From Pseudomonas sp. StFLB209 (GTDB lineage Bacteria > Pseudomonadota > Gammaproteobacteria > Pseudomonadales > Pseudomonadaceae): a DNA stretch of 64,000 bases. A program made the translations under genes and the position numbers. This document shows, one piece after another, positions 9,135-18,368 of the stretch. The stretch is from NCBI RefSeq assembly GCF_000829415.1, contig NZ_AP014637.1:3551001-3615000 (forward strand), read 5' to 3'. The notes beneath the pieces were generated by a model that was not told where the DNA came from, ran no database searches, and worked only from the letters and a program-made list of their open reading frames with translations. Each line of letters begins with the position of its first letter. Positions within the stretch are counted from its first letter, which is position 1.

Positions 9135-9256
9135 AAAACTACCTGCGTTGCCATTGCTACGTTAAAAACAGGCTCACAATGCTCATTTACACCCGTAAAC
9201 TCCGCTTGCTCGCCTGTTTTTGCCTTGCGCTGCCTGCCTCGCCTACGTTTTTCAAC
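9130..9256. repeat. Structured palindromic repeat, copy A (MITE-like)
   Basis: This 127-base element ends in GTTGAAAAAC and its inverse GTTTTTCAAC. Inside are a second inverted pair AAAAACAGGC/GCCTGTTTTT and a small central TTTAC-ACCC-GTAAA hairpin. Its core is nearly identical to the copy at 43411-43550, and its ends match 60869-60904. It fills the gap between convergent tcdA and the sufE-like gene and supplies the tcdA stop codon; it may act as a two-way terminator. Confidence 0.85.
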
Positions 9257-9276
9257 GGCTTGCTCGCCGAAGCCGC

Positions 9277-9687
9277 TCAGGACTGAGCAGCCAGTTCGCG
9301 CATGCGTTGCAGCACGGCGTTCAGGCCGTTGCTGCGCGACGGCGATAATTGACGACCAAGCCCCAGGCTGTCGAACCATTGCGCCACATCGACCTGGCGC
9401 AACTGCTCGGCGGACAGGCCGTTGACCCGCACCAGCAGCAGTGCCAACAGGCCGCGCAACAGCCGCGCATCGCTGCTGGCGCGAAACTGCCAGCGGCCTT
9501 CAGCGGCGTCAGCGAGCAACCAGACCTGGCTTTCGCAGCCGTGTACCCGATGCTGTTCGGACTTTTCCGCTTCGCTCAGTGCGCTCAGGCGTTCACCCCA
9601 CTGCATCAGCAACCGGGCGCGTTGCTCCCAGCCCTGCAACTGGCTGAAGGCTTGCTGCGCCGCGACGGCTTCTGAACCCAGCGTCAT
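9277..9687 (-). CDS. csdE: SufE-family sulfur acceptor (CsdE-like)
   Basis: A 136-residue SufE/CsdE protein that takes persulfide sulfur from its cysteine desulfurase partner. The acceptor Cys is residue 51 in HRVHGCESQVWLL, the family's signature, followed by LLRGLLALLLVRVNGLS and the C-terminal LSPSRSNGLNAVLQRM block. Its ATG overlaps the csdA stop by 4 bases (ATGA at 9687-9684), so the pair is translationally coupled. The csdA neighbour, rather than a suf operon, argues for CsdE function. Confidence 0.9.
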   Translation of the reverse strand: MTLGSEAVAAQQAFSQLQGWEQRARLLMQWGERLSALSEAEKSEQHRVHGCESQVWLLADAAEGRWQFRASSDARLLRGLLALLLVRVNGLSAEQLRQVDVAQWFDSLGLGRQLSPSRSNGLNAVLQRMRELAAQS

Positions 9688-10889
9688 GCCAGCAGCTCCA
9701 GCGACTGGTCCAGAGCACTGAACAGGCGCAGCAGGTCGTCCGAGTCGTTGTACAGCCCCAGCGACACCCGAATCGCGCCGGGCAGGCCGAGGTGTTTGAG
9801 CAGCGGCATAGCGCAGTGATGGCCGGCGCGCACGGCGATGCCCTGTTCGGTGAGCAGGTGGGCCAGGTCGGCGTTATGCACGCCCTCGACCACAAAGCTG
9901 ACCAACGCCAGTTCAGGCGCGCCCAGCACGCGGACCCGATCGCGCTGCTGCAGGCCTTCAAGCAGACGTTTGTGCAATTGCGCTTCGTGGTCGGCGACCG
10001 CTCGCTGGTCGAGGCTGTCCAGGTAATCGAGCGTCGCCCCAAGCCCGATCACGCTGGCGATGGGCGGGGTTCCGGCTTCAAAGCCCAGCGGCGCGGCGCG
10101 AAACTCGGCATGCCGATAGTCGGCGGTCAGTACCATCTCGCCGCCGAACTGCCAGTGGGCCAGCTTGGGCAGCGCTTCGTTACCCGCGTAGATCACGCCC
10201 AGGCCTTCGGGGCCATACAGCTTGTGGCTGGAGAAAACGTAGAAGTCGCAGCCCAGCGCCTGCACATCATGGCGACCATGCACCACCCCTTGCGCGCCAT
10301 CGACCACCGTCAGCGCCCCTTGGGCACGGGCCAGGGCCAGCAGGCGTGGCAGCGGTTGCCAGGCACCGAGCACATTGGAAAACTGGCTGACAGCCAGCAG
10401 GCGAGTATTCGGGCCGATCAGCGCGCTGGCCGCGTCGAGATCGATCAGGCCGTGCGCATCAAGTGGCAGGATCACCAGTTTCAGATTGCGCCGCTGGGCC
10501 AGTTGTTGCCAGGGCAACAGGTTGGCGTGGTGCTCCAGGGCGCTGATAGCAATCTCGTCACCGGCGCCGAACACGCCTTCCAGGCCGTAGGCAAGCAGGT
10601 TGAGAGCCGAGGTTGCGCCGTGGGTAAAGATGATCTGCCCGCTGTCAGCGGCATTGAGCCAGTGGCTGACCTTGCTGCGCGAGGCTTCGAAGGCCTGGGT
10701 CGCGTGGGCACCAGGCAGGTGCTGGGCACGGTGTACGTTGGCCGTACCGTTGCAGTAGTAATGCATCAAGGCATCGAGCAATGCCTGGGGTTTTTGCGTG
10801 GTGGCAGCGCTGTCCAGATAGGTCTGGCCTTGCCGCTGCAGGGCGTCGATGGCAGGAAAGTCGGCGCGCCAGGGAGAAATCAGGGGCAT
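9684..10889 (-). CDS. csdA: Cysteine desulfurase CsdA
   Basis: A PLP-dependent group II cysteine desulfurase that releases sulfur from cysteine as an enzyme persulfide. The 401-residue product has PLP lysine K223 in SSHKLYGPEG, the ATTQKP N-terminal motif, and the catalytic cysteine C359 in AGHHCAMPLLKHLG, equivalent to C358 of E. coli CsdA. The ATG at 10889 is preferred over a longer frame since MPLISPWRADFPAI is the usual start. It is followed, with a 4-base overlap, by its SufE-like partner. SufS is a close alternative, but no sufBCD genes are present. Confidence 0.92.
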   Translation of the reverse strand: MPLISPWRADFPAIDALQRQGQTYLDSAATTQKPQALLDALMHYYCNGTANVHRAQHLPGAHATQAFEASRSKVSHWLNAADSGQIIFTHGATSALNLLAYGLEGVFGAGDEIAISALEHHANLLPWQQLAQRRNLKLVILPLDAHGLIDLDAASALIGPNTRLLAVSQFSNVLGAWQPLPRLLALARAQGALTVVDGAQGVVHGRHDVQALGCDFYVFSSHKLYGPEGLGVIYAGNEALPKLAHWQFGGEMVLTADYRHAEFRAAPLGFEAGTPPIASVIGLGATLDYLDSLDQRAVADHEAQLHKRLLEGLQQRDRVRVLGAPELALVSFVVEGVHNADLAHLLTEQGIAVRAGHHCAMPLLKHLGLPGAIRVSLGLYNDSDDLLRLFSALDQSLELLA

Positions 10890-10958
10890 TGGTCCGTCCG
10901 GCTTGTCAGGCGGGGCCAGGCCGCGGGGTTGCCCGCGCACCTGGACCCGTACACGGCA

Positions 10959-11993
10959 TCAGTTGTGAGCGTGCAGTGCTTCGTTCAGCTCGATGGCCGA
11001 CTTGTGGGTTTTGCATTCCACAGCGCCGGTTTGCGAGTTGCGACGGAACAGCAGGTCGGTCTGGCCAGCCAGATCGCGGGCCTTGACGGTGCTGACCAGT
11101 TCGTTGTTCTCATCGAGCAGCGCGACTTTGGTACCGGCAGTGATGTAAAGACCGGCTTCAACGGTGTTGCGGTCGCCCAGCGGGATGCCGATACCGGCGT
11201 TGGCACCGATCAGGCAGCCTTCGCCAACGCTGATGATGATATTGCCGCCACCGGACAGGGTGCCCATGGTCGAGCAGCCGCCGCCCAGGTCCGAGCCCTT
11301 GCCGACGAACACGCCAGCCGATACACGGCCTTCGATCATGCCCGGGCCTTCAGTGCCGCCGTTGAAATTGACGAAGCCTTCGTGCATGACGGTGGTGCCT
11401 TCACCAATGTAGGCACCCAGGCGCACCCGGGCGCTGTCGGCGATACGCACGCCGGCCGGCACCACGTAGTCAGTCATTTTCGGGAATTTGTCGACCGAGA
11501 AGACTTCCAGCAGCTCGCCTTTGAGGCGCGCTTCGAGTTGCCGCTCGCCCAGCTCGCCCAGATCGACTGCACCGGCGTTGGTCCAGGCGACGTTTGGCAG
11601 CAGCGGGAAAATACCGGCCAGGCTCAGGCCGTGCGGCTTGACCAGACGGTGCGACAGCAGATGCAGCTTCAGGTAGGCCTCAGGGGTCGAGGTCAGTGCG
11701 GCGTCTTCGGCCAGCAGGGTGGCGACCAGCGGCTTATGGCTCTCGGCCAGACGGGTCAGCAGTGCGGCTTGTGCAGCATCGACAGGCTTGACCGCTTCGG
11801 CCAGTTTCGACGCCAGGTCGGTGTTGAATGCGATGGCCTGGTTACCGCCGCTGTAGCCCAGCAGTGGCGCGACTGCCGCGACCAGCTCGGCCGATGGCTT
11901 GAGCAGCGGCTGAGCGTAGAAGACTTCCAGCCAGTTGCCTTGACGATTCTGGGTGCCGACACCGAAGGCCAGGCTGAACAGAGTAGTGGACAT
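10959..11993 (-). CDS. dapD: Tetrahydrodipicolinate N-succinyltransferase DapD
   Basis: DapD transfers succinate from succinyl-CoA to tetrahydrodipicolinate, the first committed step of the succinylase branch to diaminopimelate. The 344-residue sequence begins MSTTLFSLAFGVGTQNRQGNW and contains a left-handed beta-helix region (about 190-300) with hexapeptide repeats such as RLGAYIGEGTTVMHEGFVNFN and GGGCSTMGTLSGGG. It belongs to the longer DapD class found in Pseudomonas. ATG at 11993 follows AAGAGGA with 8-base spacing. The ArsC-like gene lies just upstream. Confidence 0.96.
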   Translation of the reverse strand: MSTTLFSLAFGVGTQNRQGNWLEVFYAQPLLKPSAELVAAVAPLLGYSGGNQAIAFNTDLASKLAEAVKPVDAAQAALLTRLAESHKPLVATLLAEDAALTSTPEAYLKLHLLSHRLVKPHGLSLAGIFPLLPNVAWTNAGAVDLGELGERQLEARLKGELLEVFSVDKFPKMTDYVVPAGVRIADSARVRLGAYIGEGTTVMHEGFVNFNGGTEGPGMIEGRVSAGVFVGKGSDLGGGCSTMGTLSGGGNIIISVGEGCLIGANAGIGIPLGDRNTVEAGLYITAGTKVALLDENNELVSTVKARDLAGQTDLLFRRNSQTGAVECKTHKSAIELNEALHAHN

Positions 11994-12039
11994 GCATATT
12001 CCTCTTGAGTGATCAGGGGGTTGCCAGCAGCTCGTGGGC

Positions 12040-12411
12040 TTACTGCAACGCCGCCGCATACAGTTCGGGTTTGAAGCCAATCAGGGTTCGCTCGCCGAGA
12101 TCGAGCACCGGGCGCTTGATCATCGACGGTTGCGCCAGCATCAGCTCGATGGCCTTGTTCTGGTCGAGGTCGGCTTTTTGCGCCTCCTCGAGCTTGCGAA
12201 ACGTCGTACCGGCGCGGTTGAGCACCACTTGCCAACCGTGTTCGTCACACCATTGGCTCAGGTGTTCGCGGTCGATGCCCTGGGTCTTGTAGTCGTGAAA
12301 ATCATGGCTCACGGCGTGTTGTTCTAGCCATGTACGGGCTTTTTTCATCGTGTCGCAGGCCTTGATGCCGTAAATGCGTACGATCTTGCTGTCGTTGGCG
12401 GTATTGGCCAT
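12040..12411 (-). CDS. ArsC/Spx-like thioredoxin-fold protein (YffB type)
   Basis: A 123-residue ArsC-family protein. The fold's active-site loop is IYGIKACDTMKKARTW with a single cysteine (C19), lacking a CXXC pair, followed by the long helical insert (GIDREHLSQW) and the PSMIKRPVLDLG segment carrying the cis-Pro region. In E. coli YffB this family binds glutathione rather than acting as a proven arsenate reductase, so I would not call it arsenic resistance; no ars genes are nearby. The ATG at 12411 is the first in frame. It is 46 bases upstream of dapD and probably co-transcribed. Confidence 0.85.
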   Translation of the reverse strand: MANTANDSKIVRIYGIKACDTMKKARTWLEQHAVSHDFHDYKTQGIDREHLSQWCDEHGWQVVLNRAGTTFRKLEEAQKADLDQNKAIELMLAQPSMIKRPVLDLGERTLIGFKPELYAAALQ

Positions 12412-12552
12412 TGCCGAAACTTCCCATGCATCGCTGAAAACAGCCGGTGATTATGCCATGCCCACACGTGCTGTGCCCGGCCTGTCTCGATATCTGTCGG
12501 ACAATCACAGACAGAGGGGGCATATTCAGATGCCGGATTAAGGTACGTAGCG

Positions 12553-13170
12553 TCAGCGTACTATGCCGTTGAAAATCTCCGTGGCCTTACCGTCTTTCTT
12601 GATCGTGAGTTTGTTGTTCTGCGCCAGGGAATCTACTGCTTCCGAGCAGCCATCGACTGTGACGCTGCCGTCCACTGATTCCGTTGCTGTGCTGAAGCTC
12701 ACCGCGTAGGTAGTGGCAGGACAAGCCCGGCCGCCTTCTCCAGTGGAGATAACCAGCACGTAACGGTCAGGGCCGAAGGCATAAGCTTTCTCTACTGTGA
12801 CATAGGTCGAGAACTCGGGCTCTTCGAGCACTTGTTCAAGGATATTCATCACTCCGGCGCGAGACTGATAGTTGATGGCATCGGCGCCAGTGGTGAATGG
12901 GCCCACCTGATCGCCGGAGATTAGCACCGGTTGATAGGTGACGCTGGGAGCAGCAGGAGCCAGGCTGGCCGAGGGGGCCGGTTTCGTTACGAGTCCTGTC
13001 GATGTGGTGGGGCTGGTGCACTGGCCGTTTTCGCAGATCCGGTCGCCCTTACAATCAGTGTCTTTACCGCATTGTAAGGGCGCTTGGGCTGGGTGGCTGA
13101 TCTTCTCGACAGGTTTGTCGCAGGCACTGAGGCAGAGGGCCAGGATGGAGAATGCAAAGACGCGCTTCAT
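12553..13170 (-). CDS. Hypothetical cysteine-rich lipoprotein
   Basis: A 205-residue lipoprotein of unknown function. MKRVFAFSILALCLSAC gives a lipobox with Cys17. After it comes a compact four-cysteine module (C34, C40, C46, C51 in CGKDTDCKGDRICENGQC), spaced like small disulfide repeats of secreted proteins, a Pro/Ser/Ala linker, and a C-terminal domain (about 75-205) with two more cysteines (GRACPATTY, VDGCSEA). I chose the ATG at 13170, not 13188, because AAAGGA sits 8 bases ahead of it and actually lies within the codons following the upstream ATG. It is flanked by dap genes but unrelated to them, and may be an accessory insertion. Confidence 0.75.
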   Translation of the reverse strand: MKRVFAFSILALCLSACDKPVEKISHPAQAPLQCGKDTDCKGDRICENGQCTSPTTSTGLVTKPAPSASLAPAAPSVTYQPVLISGDQVGPFTTGADAINYQSRAGVMNILEQVLEEPEFSTYVTVEKAYAFGPDRYVLVISTGEGGRACPATTYAVSFSTATESVDGSVTVDGCSEAVDSLAQNNKLTIKKDGKATEIFNGIVR

Positions 13171-13284
13171 TAGCGAATTCCTTTTCATGAATGATGGCGC
13201 GGTAGTATCGCCAAACCTCTTGTGAAAGTCTTGGCCATTACCTTACGGGTATCCAGCGCATATCGTCCGGCGTGCGGGTGACAA

Positions 13285-13309
13285 CCCACGGCACATTGCA
13301 TGCCGTGGG
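13285..13309 (-). terminator. Hairpin downstream of dapC
   Basis: A 9-bp perfect stem CCCACGGCA/TGCCGTGGG with a 7-base loop lies 15 bases past the dapC stop. The minus-strand tail is TTGTCACC, a weak U-tract. Confidence 0.55.
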
Positions 13310-13323
13310 GCAGGGCAGGCGTG

Positions 13324-14517
13324 TCAGCGGGTTACAAACGCCCGAATCCGCTCAGCGGCTTCGATGCACTCGGCCAGTGGTGCGACCAGGGCCAGGCGCA
13401 CGCGGCCGGCGCCGGGGTTGAAACCGTCCACTTCCCGCGACAGGTACGAACCTGGCACCACGGTGACGTGCTGTTCGGCGTACAGGTCGCGGCAGAACGC
13501 GGCGTCGTCCTGGCCGACGCTGGGCCACAGGTAGAAGCTGCCGTCCGGGCGTTGCACGTCCATCACCGGGCCAAGGATGTCGAGCACGGCGTCGAATTTC
13601 TCACGGTACAGGTCGCGGTTGCTGCGCACGTGGTCTTCGTCGTTCCAGGCCGCGATGCTGGCCAGTTGGGTTTGCACCGGCATGGCGCAGCCGTGGTAGG
13701 TGCGATACAGCAAGAAGGCCTTGAGGATCTCGGCGTCGCCGGCCACAAAGCCGGAGCGCAGGCCTGGCAGGTTGGAGCGCTTGGACAGGCTGTGAAACAC
13801 CACGCAGCGCTTGAAATCCTGGCGGCCCAGTTCGGCGCAGGCACTCAGCAGGCCGGGTGGCGGGCTTTGCTCGTCGAAGTACAGCTCGCTGTAGCATTCG
13901 TCGGCGGCGATCACGAAGTCGTACTGGTCGGCCAGGGCGATCAGTTTTTTCAGGGTTTCGAGCGGAATCAGTGCACCGGTGGGGTTGCCCGGCGAGCACA
14001 GGAACAGGATCTGGCAGCGCTGCCAGATGTGCGGGGCGACGGCGTCAAAGTCCGGGTTGAAGCCGTTGTCGTTCAGGCACGGCAGGTAATGCGGCTGAGC
14101 GCCGGCCAGAAACGCCGCACCTTCGTAGATCTGGTAGAACGGGTTGGGGCTGACCACCAGGCCATCGGCTTCGCGGTTGACCACGGTCTGGGTGAAGGCA
14201 AACAGCGCCTCACGGGTGCCGTTGACCGGCAGTACGTGGCGGGCCGGGTCGATCCAGCCGGCGGGCACGCCAAAGCGTCGTTCGCACCAGTGGCCGATGG
14301 CTTCACGCAATGCCGGCAGGCCCAGGGTGGTCGGGTACACCGCCATCTGGTCGAGATTGTCAGCCAGCGCCTTGGCCACGAACGCCGGCGATTTGTGTTT
14401 GGGCTCGCCGATCGACAGGGCGATGGGGCGCTTGTCGGGGTTGGGCGTCACGCTACCGAGCAGGGCACGCAGCTTTTCGAACGGGTAGGGCTGAAGCTGT
14501 TGCATGGCGTTGTTCAT
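13324..14517 (-). CDS. dapC: Succinyldiaminopimelate transaminase DapC
   Basis: A PLP-dependent fold-type I aminotransferase converting N-succinyl-2-amino-6-ketopimelate to N-succinyl-LL-diaminopimelate with glutamate. The 397-residue protein has the SIGEPKHKSP N-terminal substrate motif, SPGNPTG (175-181), ADECYSELYF and the Schiff-base lysine K246 in HSLSKRSNLPGLRSG. In P. aeruginosa this gene is a dedicated DapC; in other bacteria ArgD does the job. ATG at 14517 fits family starts (MNNAMQQLQPYPFEKLRALL). It lies 57 bases downstream of glnD. Confidence 0.95.
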   Translation of the reverse strand: MNNAMQQLQPYPFEKLRALLGSVTPNPDKRPIALSIGEPKHKSPAFVAKALADNLDQMAVYPTTLGLPALREAIGHWCERRFGVPAGWIDPARHVLPVNGTREALFAFTQTVVNREADGLVVSPNPFYQIYEGAAFLAGAQPHYLPCLNDNGFNPDFDAVAPHIWQRCQILFLCSPGNPTGALIPLETLKKLIALADQYDFVIAADECYSELYFDEQSPPPGLLSACAELGRQDFKRCVVFHSLSKRSNLPGLRSGFVAGDAEILKAFLLYRTYHGCAMPVQTQLASIAAWNDEDHVRSNRDLYREKFDAVLDILGPVMDVQRPDGSFYLWPSVGQDDAAFCRDLYAEQHVTVVPGSYLSREVDGFNPGAGRVRLALVAPLAECIEAAERIRAFVTR

Positions 14518-14540
14518 GAGGCAAATGTCTCAAGGTGCAA

Positions 14541-14560
14541 GGCGCCCTGAGCCGGGCGCC
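14541..14560 (-). terminator. Hairpin between glnD and dapC
   Basis: GGCGCCC/GGGCGCC, 7 perfect base pairs with a 6-base loop, lies 14 bases past the glnD stop. There is no strong U-tract, so it may attenuate rather than fully terminate. Confidence 0.45.
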
Positions 14561-14574
14561 GTAAATGGATAAAT

Positions 14575-17271
14575 TCAGATACTCAGGCGAAACCCGCCGT
14601 CCGGTTCGCTGTTGACGTTCAACTGTTCGACAATGGCTTCCTGCAGGCGGGCACACAGTTGCGGGTCGGACAACGGCTGGTTGTCGGCATCGGTGATGAA
14701 AAACACGTCTTCGACCCGCTCGCCCAGGGTGGCAATCTTGGCGTTCTGCAGCGACAGGTCGAACTCCAGGAAGATCTTGCCAATCCGTGCCAGCAGTCCG
14801 GGGCGATCCGGGGCCAGCAGTTCCAGCACTGTGACCGGGCGCTGGGCGTCGTTATGGATGGTGACCTGCGGAGCAAAGCTGAAGTGCTTGAGCTGGCGCG
14901 GCACCCGGCGCTTGATGATGGTCGGGTAGTCGTCCGGGTTGCGCAGGGCCTCGGTCAGGCCCTGGCGAATTTCTTCGATGCGCTGCGGATTGTCGCCAAT
15001 CGAGCCGCCATCGCTGTCGAGCACGATGTAGGTGTCGAGGGTGAACTGGCTGCTGGAGGTGATGATCCGTGCGTCATGAATGTTGAGGTTCAACTGGGCC
15101 ATGGCGGCCACCGTTACAGCGAAGAAATCGTGCTGGTCGGCGGCGTAGATGAAGATCTGCGTCGCGCCCTCGAATTCACGTTGGGTGGTTTCCTTGATCA
15201 GCACCAGCGGGCCGCCGTTGACTGGCTGTTGCAGGATCGCATCGCTGTGCCAGGCCACGTCACCGGCGGTATGGCGCAGAAAGTAATCATCGCCCAGCCC
15301 TGACCAGAGCTGTTCCACATCGTCCGGGTCGGTGCCATTGCGCACCAGAATGTCCAGGGCGGCGGTCTGGGTGCGGCGAATCTGCTCTTCACGGTCCACC
15401 GGGTTTTCCAGGCCGCGGCGCAGTGCACGCTTGGTCTCGGTATACAGCTGGCGCAACAGGCTGGCCCGCCACGAGTTCCAGAGGGTCGGGTTGGTGGCAT
15501 TGATATCGGCCACGGTCAGTACATACAGGTAATCCAGATGCACTTCATCACCGACAAACAGGGCGAAGTCGTGAATCACCTGCGGGTCGGACAGGTCCTT
15601 GCGTTGTGCGGTCGTCGACATGACCAGGTGGTTGCTCACCAGCCAGACAATCAGCCGCGTGTCCCACACCGGTAGCTGGTGGCGGTGGCCGAAGACTTCG
15701 GCGTCGACGGCGCCGAGTTCCGAGTGATCGCCACCGCGGCCTTTGCCGATATCGTGGTACAGCCCGGCCAGGTAAATCAGCTCCGGCTTGGGCAGGCGGG
15801 CCATGATCTTGCTGGCCAGCGGGAATTTCTCCGACACCTCGGTGTACTGCAACTTGCGCAGATGTTTGATGAGGTTGAGGGTGTGGGCATCGACGGTATA
15901 AATATGAAACAGGTCGTGTTGCATTTGCCCGACGATATGCCCGAATTCCGGCAGGTACAGGCCGAGGATGCCGTAACGGTTCATGCGTCGCAGATTGCGG
16001 TGGATGCCCGTCTCGCATTTGAACAGCTCGATGAACAGGCTGGTATTGCGAATATCGTTGCGGAACTCGTCGTCGATCAGGTAGCGGTGCTCACGCAGCA
16101 GGCGGATGGTATTGGCCCGCACGCCTTTGATCTCGGGGTTTTGTGCCATCAGCACGAAAATCTCGATGATCGCAAAAGGGGTGCGCTTGAAGACATTCGG
16201 ACGCGTAGCTTCTATATAGCCATCATGGAGCTGGAAGCGTGAGTTCAGTGGCTGGGTGTTGCCGTCATCCTCACAGAGGATGACTTCCTCGAAGTGCTGG
16301 ATGATCAGGTCGCTCAACTGGGCGATGCTCATCACCACCCGGTAATACTTCTGCATGAAGTTTTCGACGGCACGCTTGGAGTCGGTGTCCTGGTAGCCAA
16401 GCAGCTCAGCAATGGAGCGTTGATGGTCGAACAGCAGACGGTCTTCGGCGCGTCCGGCCAGCATGTGCAGGGCGTAGCGCACCTTCCAGAGAAACTCCTG
16501 CGAGGAGGCCAGCAACTGGTTCTCGCTTTCCAGCAGAAAGCCGGCACCGGCCATGGCCTGCAGGTTCAGGGTGCCGTACTGGCGACGGGCGACCCAGAGG
16601 ATGGTCTGGATATCGCGCAGGCCACCCGGTGAACCCTTGACGTTGGGTTCGAGGTTATATTCCGTGTCGTTGTACTTGTGGTGGCGGGCGCGCTGCTCAG
16701 CCCGTTTGGCGAGGAAGAAATCCTTGCTCGGCCACAGGTGACCGGTGCTGGTGGCTTCGAGCATGTGCTCGCGCAAGCGTTCCGGGCCTGCAATGGTGCG
16801 GCTTTCCATCAGGTTGGTGATGACCGTCAGGTCGGCTTTGGCTTCGCTGGCGCACTCTTGCACCGAGCGCACGCTTTGCCCGACTTCCAGGCCGATATCC
16901 CACAGCAGGGTCAGAAACTGCTCGATGGAGTCGCGAAAGACTTCGTGATCGTCCTTGTCGAGCAGGATCAGCAGGTCGATATCGGAATAGGGGTGCAGCT
17001 CGCCGCGCCCGTAGCCGCCCACCGCCAGCAGGGCGATGTCGGCCTGAGGTTGCCATTGGAACTGGCTCCAGGCCTGTTGCAGGATGTTATCGACGAACCA
17101 GGCGCGGTCCTCGATCAGGCGACGGATCTCGCGGCCTTCGCGAAAGCGTTGGTCAAGCACCTCGCGCGCCTGGCGAATGGCCTTCTTGAACGCGGCGATG
17201 GGGCTGGACTTCAGGGCCAGTTCAGCCTGGAACTGGCCGCGGTCGAACAATTCGGGATCCACCTGCGGCAT
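14575..17271 (-). CDS. glnD: Bifunctional [protein-PII] uridylyltransferase/uridylyl-removing enzyme GlnD
   Basis: GlnD senses glutamine and modifies PII signalling proteins (GlnB/GlnK): it uridylylates them in nitrogen limitation and removes UMP when glutamine is high. The 898-residue product has the nucleotidyltransferase motif [16 protein letters not shown] (85-100) with the paired Asp residues, an HD phosphohydrolase domain with [17 protein letters not shown] near residue 510, and two C-terminal ACT domains (about 705-785 and 815-895), the second marked by [17 protein letters not shown]. This is the full-length architecture. It begins 30 bases after map and may be read through from it. 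Confidence 0.97.
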   Translation of the reverse strand: MPQVDPELFDRGQFQAELALKSSPIAAFKKAIRQAREVLDQRFREGREIRRLIEDRAWFVDNILQQAWSQFQWQPQADIALLAVGGYGRGELHPYSDIDLLILLDKDDHEVFRDSIEQFLTLLWDIGLEVGQSVRSVQECASEAKADLTVITNLMESRTIAGPERLREHMLEATSTGHLWPSKDFFLAKRAEQRARHHKYNDTEYNLEPNVKGSPGGLRDIQTILWVARRQYGTLNLQAMAGAGFLLESENQLLASSQEFLWKVRYALHMLAGRAEDRLLFDHQRSIAELLGYQDTDSKRAVENFMQKYYRVVMSIAQLSDLIIQHFEEVILCEDDGNTQPLNSRFQLHDGYIEATRPNVFKRTPFAIIEIFVLMAQNPEIKGVRANTIRLLREHRYLIDDEFRNDIRNTSLFIELFKCETGIHRNLRRMNRYGILGLYLPEFGHIVGQMQHDLFHIYTVDAHTLNLIKHLRKLQYTEVSEKFPLASKIMARLPKPELIYLAGLYHDIGKGRGGDHSELGAVDAEVFGHRHQLPVWDTRLIVWLVSNHLVMSTTAQRKDLSDPQVIHDFALFVGDEVHLDYLYVLTVADINATNPTLWNSWRASLLRQLYTETKRALRRGLENPVDREEQIRRTQTAALDILVRNGTDPDDVEQLWSGLGDDYFLRHTAGDVAWHSDAILQQPVNGGPLVLIKETTQREFEGATQIFIYAADQHDFFAVTVAAMAQLNLNIHDARIITSSSQFTLDTYIVLDSDGGSIGDNPQRIEEIRQGLTEALRNPDDYPTIIKRRVPRQLKHFSFAPQVTIHNDAQRPVTVLELLAPDRPGLLARIGKIFLEFDLSLQNAKIATLGERVEDVFFITDADNQPLSDPQLCARLQEAIVEQLNVNSEPDGGFRLSI

Positions 17272-17301
17272 GGGCGTGGCTTTCCTTCGGGTCAGTGGTT
17301 G

Positions 17302-18087
17302 TCAGCCAGCGTTGGTACGGGCGATGGTGTCGTCGCTGCGCAGGGTGAAGATCTCGTAACCGTCAGCGGTGACGACCAGAGTGTGTTCCCACTGTGCCGA
17401 GAGCTTGCGGTCCTTGGTGATCGCGGTCCAGCCGTCGCCGAGGATCTTGGTTTCGGCGCGGCCCTGATTGATCATCGGCTCGATGGTGAAGGTCATGCCT
17501 TCCTTGAGCTCCATGCCCGTGCCGGCCTGGCCATAATGCAGCACCTGTGGCTCCTCGTGAAAGACCTTGCCGATGCCGTGGCCGCAGAACTCACGGACCA
17601 CCGAAAAGCCGTTCTTTTCAGCGTGCTTCTGGATGACTTCACCGATATCGCCCAGCCGGGCGCCAGGACGGACGACCTCGATTCCTTTATACAGGCACTC
17701 CTGAGTGACGCGTGACAGGCGTTCGGCCCACTCGGGCACCTGGCCGACATGGAACATCTTGCTGGTGTCACCGTAGTAGCCATCCTTGATGACGGTGATG
17801 TCGATGTTCAGGATGTCGCCGTTCTTGAGCGGTTTGTCGGCCGGAATGCCGTGGCACACCACATGGTTGATCGAGGTGCAGATCGATTTGGGAAAGCCTT
17901 TGTAGTTCAGCGGTGCCGGAATCGCTTGCTGAACGTTGACGATGTAATCGTGGCAGATGCGGTCCAGTGCCTCGGTGGTGACGCCGGCCTTCACGTGGGG
18001 CTCGATCATTTCCAGTACTTCGGCGGCCAGGCGGCCCGCGATGCGCATCTTTTCGATGTCTTCGTGATTTTTAATGCTGACAGTCAT
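17302..18087 (-). CDS. map: Type I methionine aminopeptidase Map
   Basis: Map removes the initiator methionine from nascent proteins. The 261-residue protein has the pita-bread fold signature: SINHVVCHGIP (substrate His), the metal-binding aspartates in DILNIDITVIKDGYYGDTSKMF, GHGIGKVFHEEP and the two glutamates in FTIEPMIN and SAQWEHTLVVT. ATG at 18087 (MTVSIKNHEDIEKM) is chosen by homology over a longer open frame. It is transcribed divergently from rpsB across a 281-base region, a conserved arrangement. Confidence 0.96.
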   Translation of the reverse strand: MTVSIKNHEDIEKMRIAGRLAAEVLEMIEPHVKAGVTTEALDRICHDYIVNVQQAIPAPLNYKGFPKSICTSINHVVCHGIPADKPLKNGDILNIDITVIKDGYYGDTSKMFHVGQVPEWAERLSRVTQECLYKGIEVVRPGARLGDIGEVIQKHAEKNGFSVVREFCGHGIGKVFHEEPQVLHYGQAGTGMELKEGMTFTIEPMINQGRAETKILGDGWTAITKDRKLSAQWEHTLVVTADGYEIFTLRSDDTIARTNAG

Positions 18088-18203
18088 TCGGGCGCTCTCG
18101 GTAATGCACAAAGCGCCGATTCTAACAGACCGCCGGGCCTCTGGTGGCGATCCCCGGCACCGGATACGCAGGGCGATCAATCAGCCTGTAATAACTGTGG
18201 GTT

Positions 18204-18230
18204 TTGTTTGTCAGCTTTATGTGATATAAA
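18204..18230 (+). promoter_or_regulatory. Candidate rpsB promoter
   Basis: TTGTTT (18204-18209) and TATAAA (18225-18230) are separated by 15 bases; shifting the -35 to TTTTGT gives 17. It lies in the map/rpsB divergent region, about 130 bases upstream of rpsB. Confidence 0.5.
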
Positions 18231-18237
18231 GTGCGCC

Positions 18238-18368
18238 GCTTTGCAGGGGCTGCCCCTGGAGCATAAACCCACACACGTGTCGACACGATGACCTGGGTGC
18301 CGTTGGCAAAGCCGCCGGTTGGTCATTGGGATGCGTGGAGGCCTAACCCGACTTATCAAGGAACTATC
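18238..18368 (+). promoter_or_regulatory. rpsB 5' leader, probable S2 autoregulatory region
   Basis: About 130 untranslated bases precede rpsB and include a small hairpin AGGGG-CTG-CCCCT at 18246-18258. Autogenous repression of rpsB-tsf by S2 through its leader is known in enterobacteria, and the leader is reported as conserved among gammaproteobacteria. Its presence here is inferred from position and length, since I could not check the consensus secondary structure. Confidence 0.5.

Noticed and set aside
9178..9240. Short reading frames inside the structured repeats (also near 43470-43560)
   Set aside because: They arise from the palindromic repeat itself, are not preceded by ribosome-binding sites and are not preserved in the collapsed copy.
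9792..12008. 738-codon plus-strand open frame
   Set aside because: It is antisense to csdA and dapD, both certain genes; long antisense frames are common in GC-rich codon usage. The product has no recognisable domain.
12040..12411. Arsenate reductase for arsenic resistance
   Set aside because: The fold is ArsC-like, but no arsB/arsR/arsH genes are near and the sequence follows the YffB/Spx-like branch.
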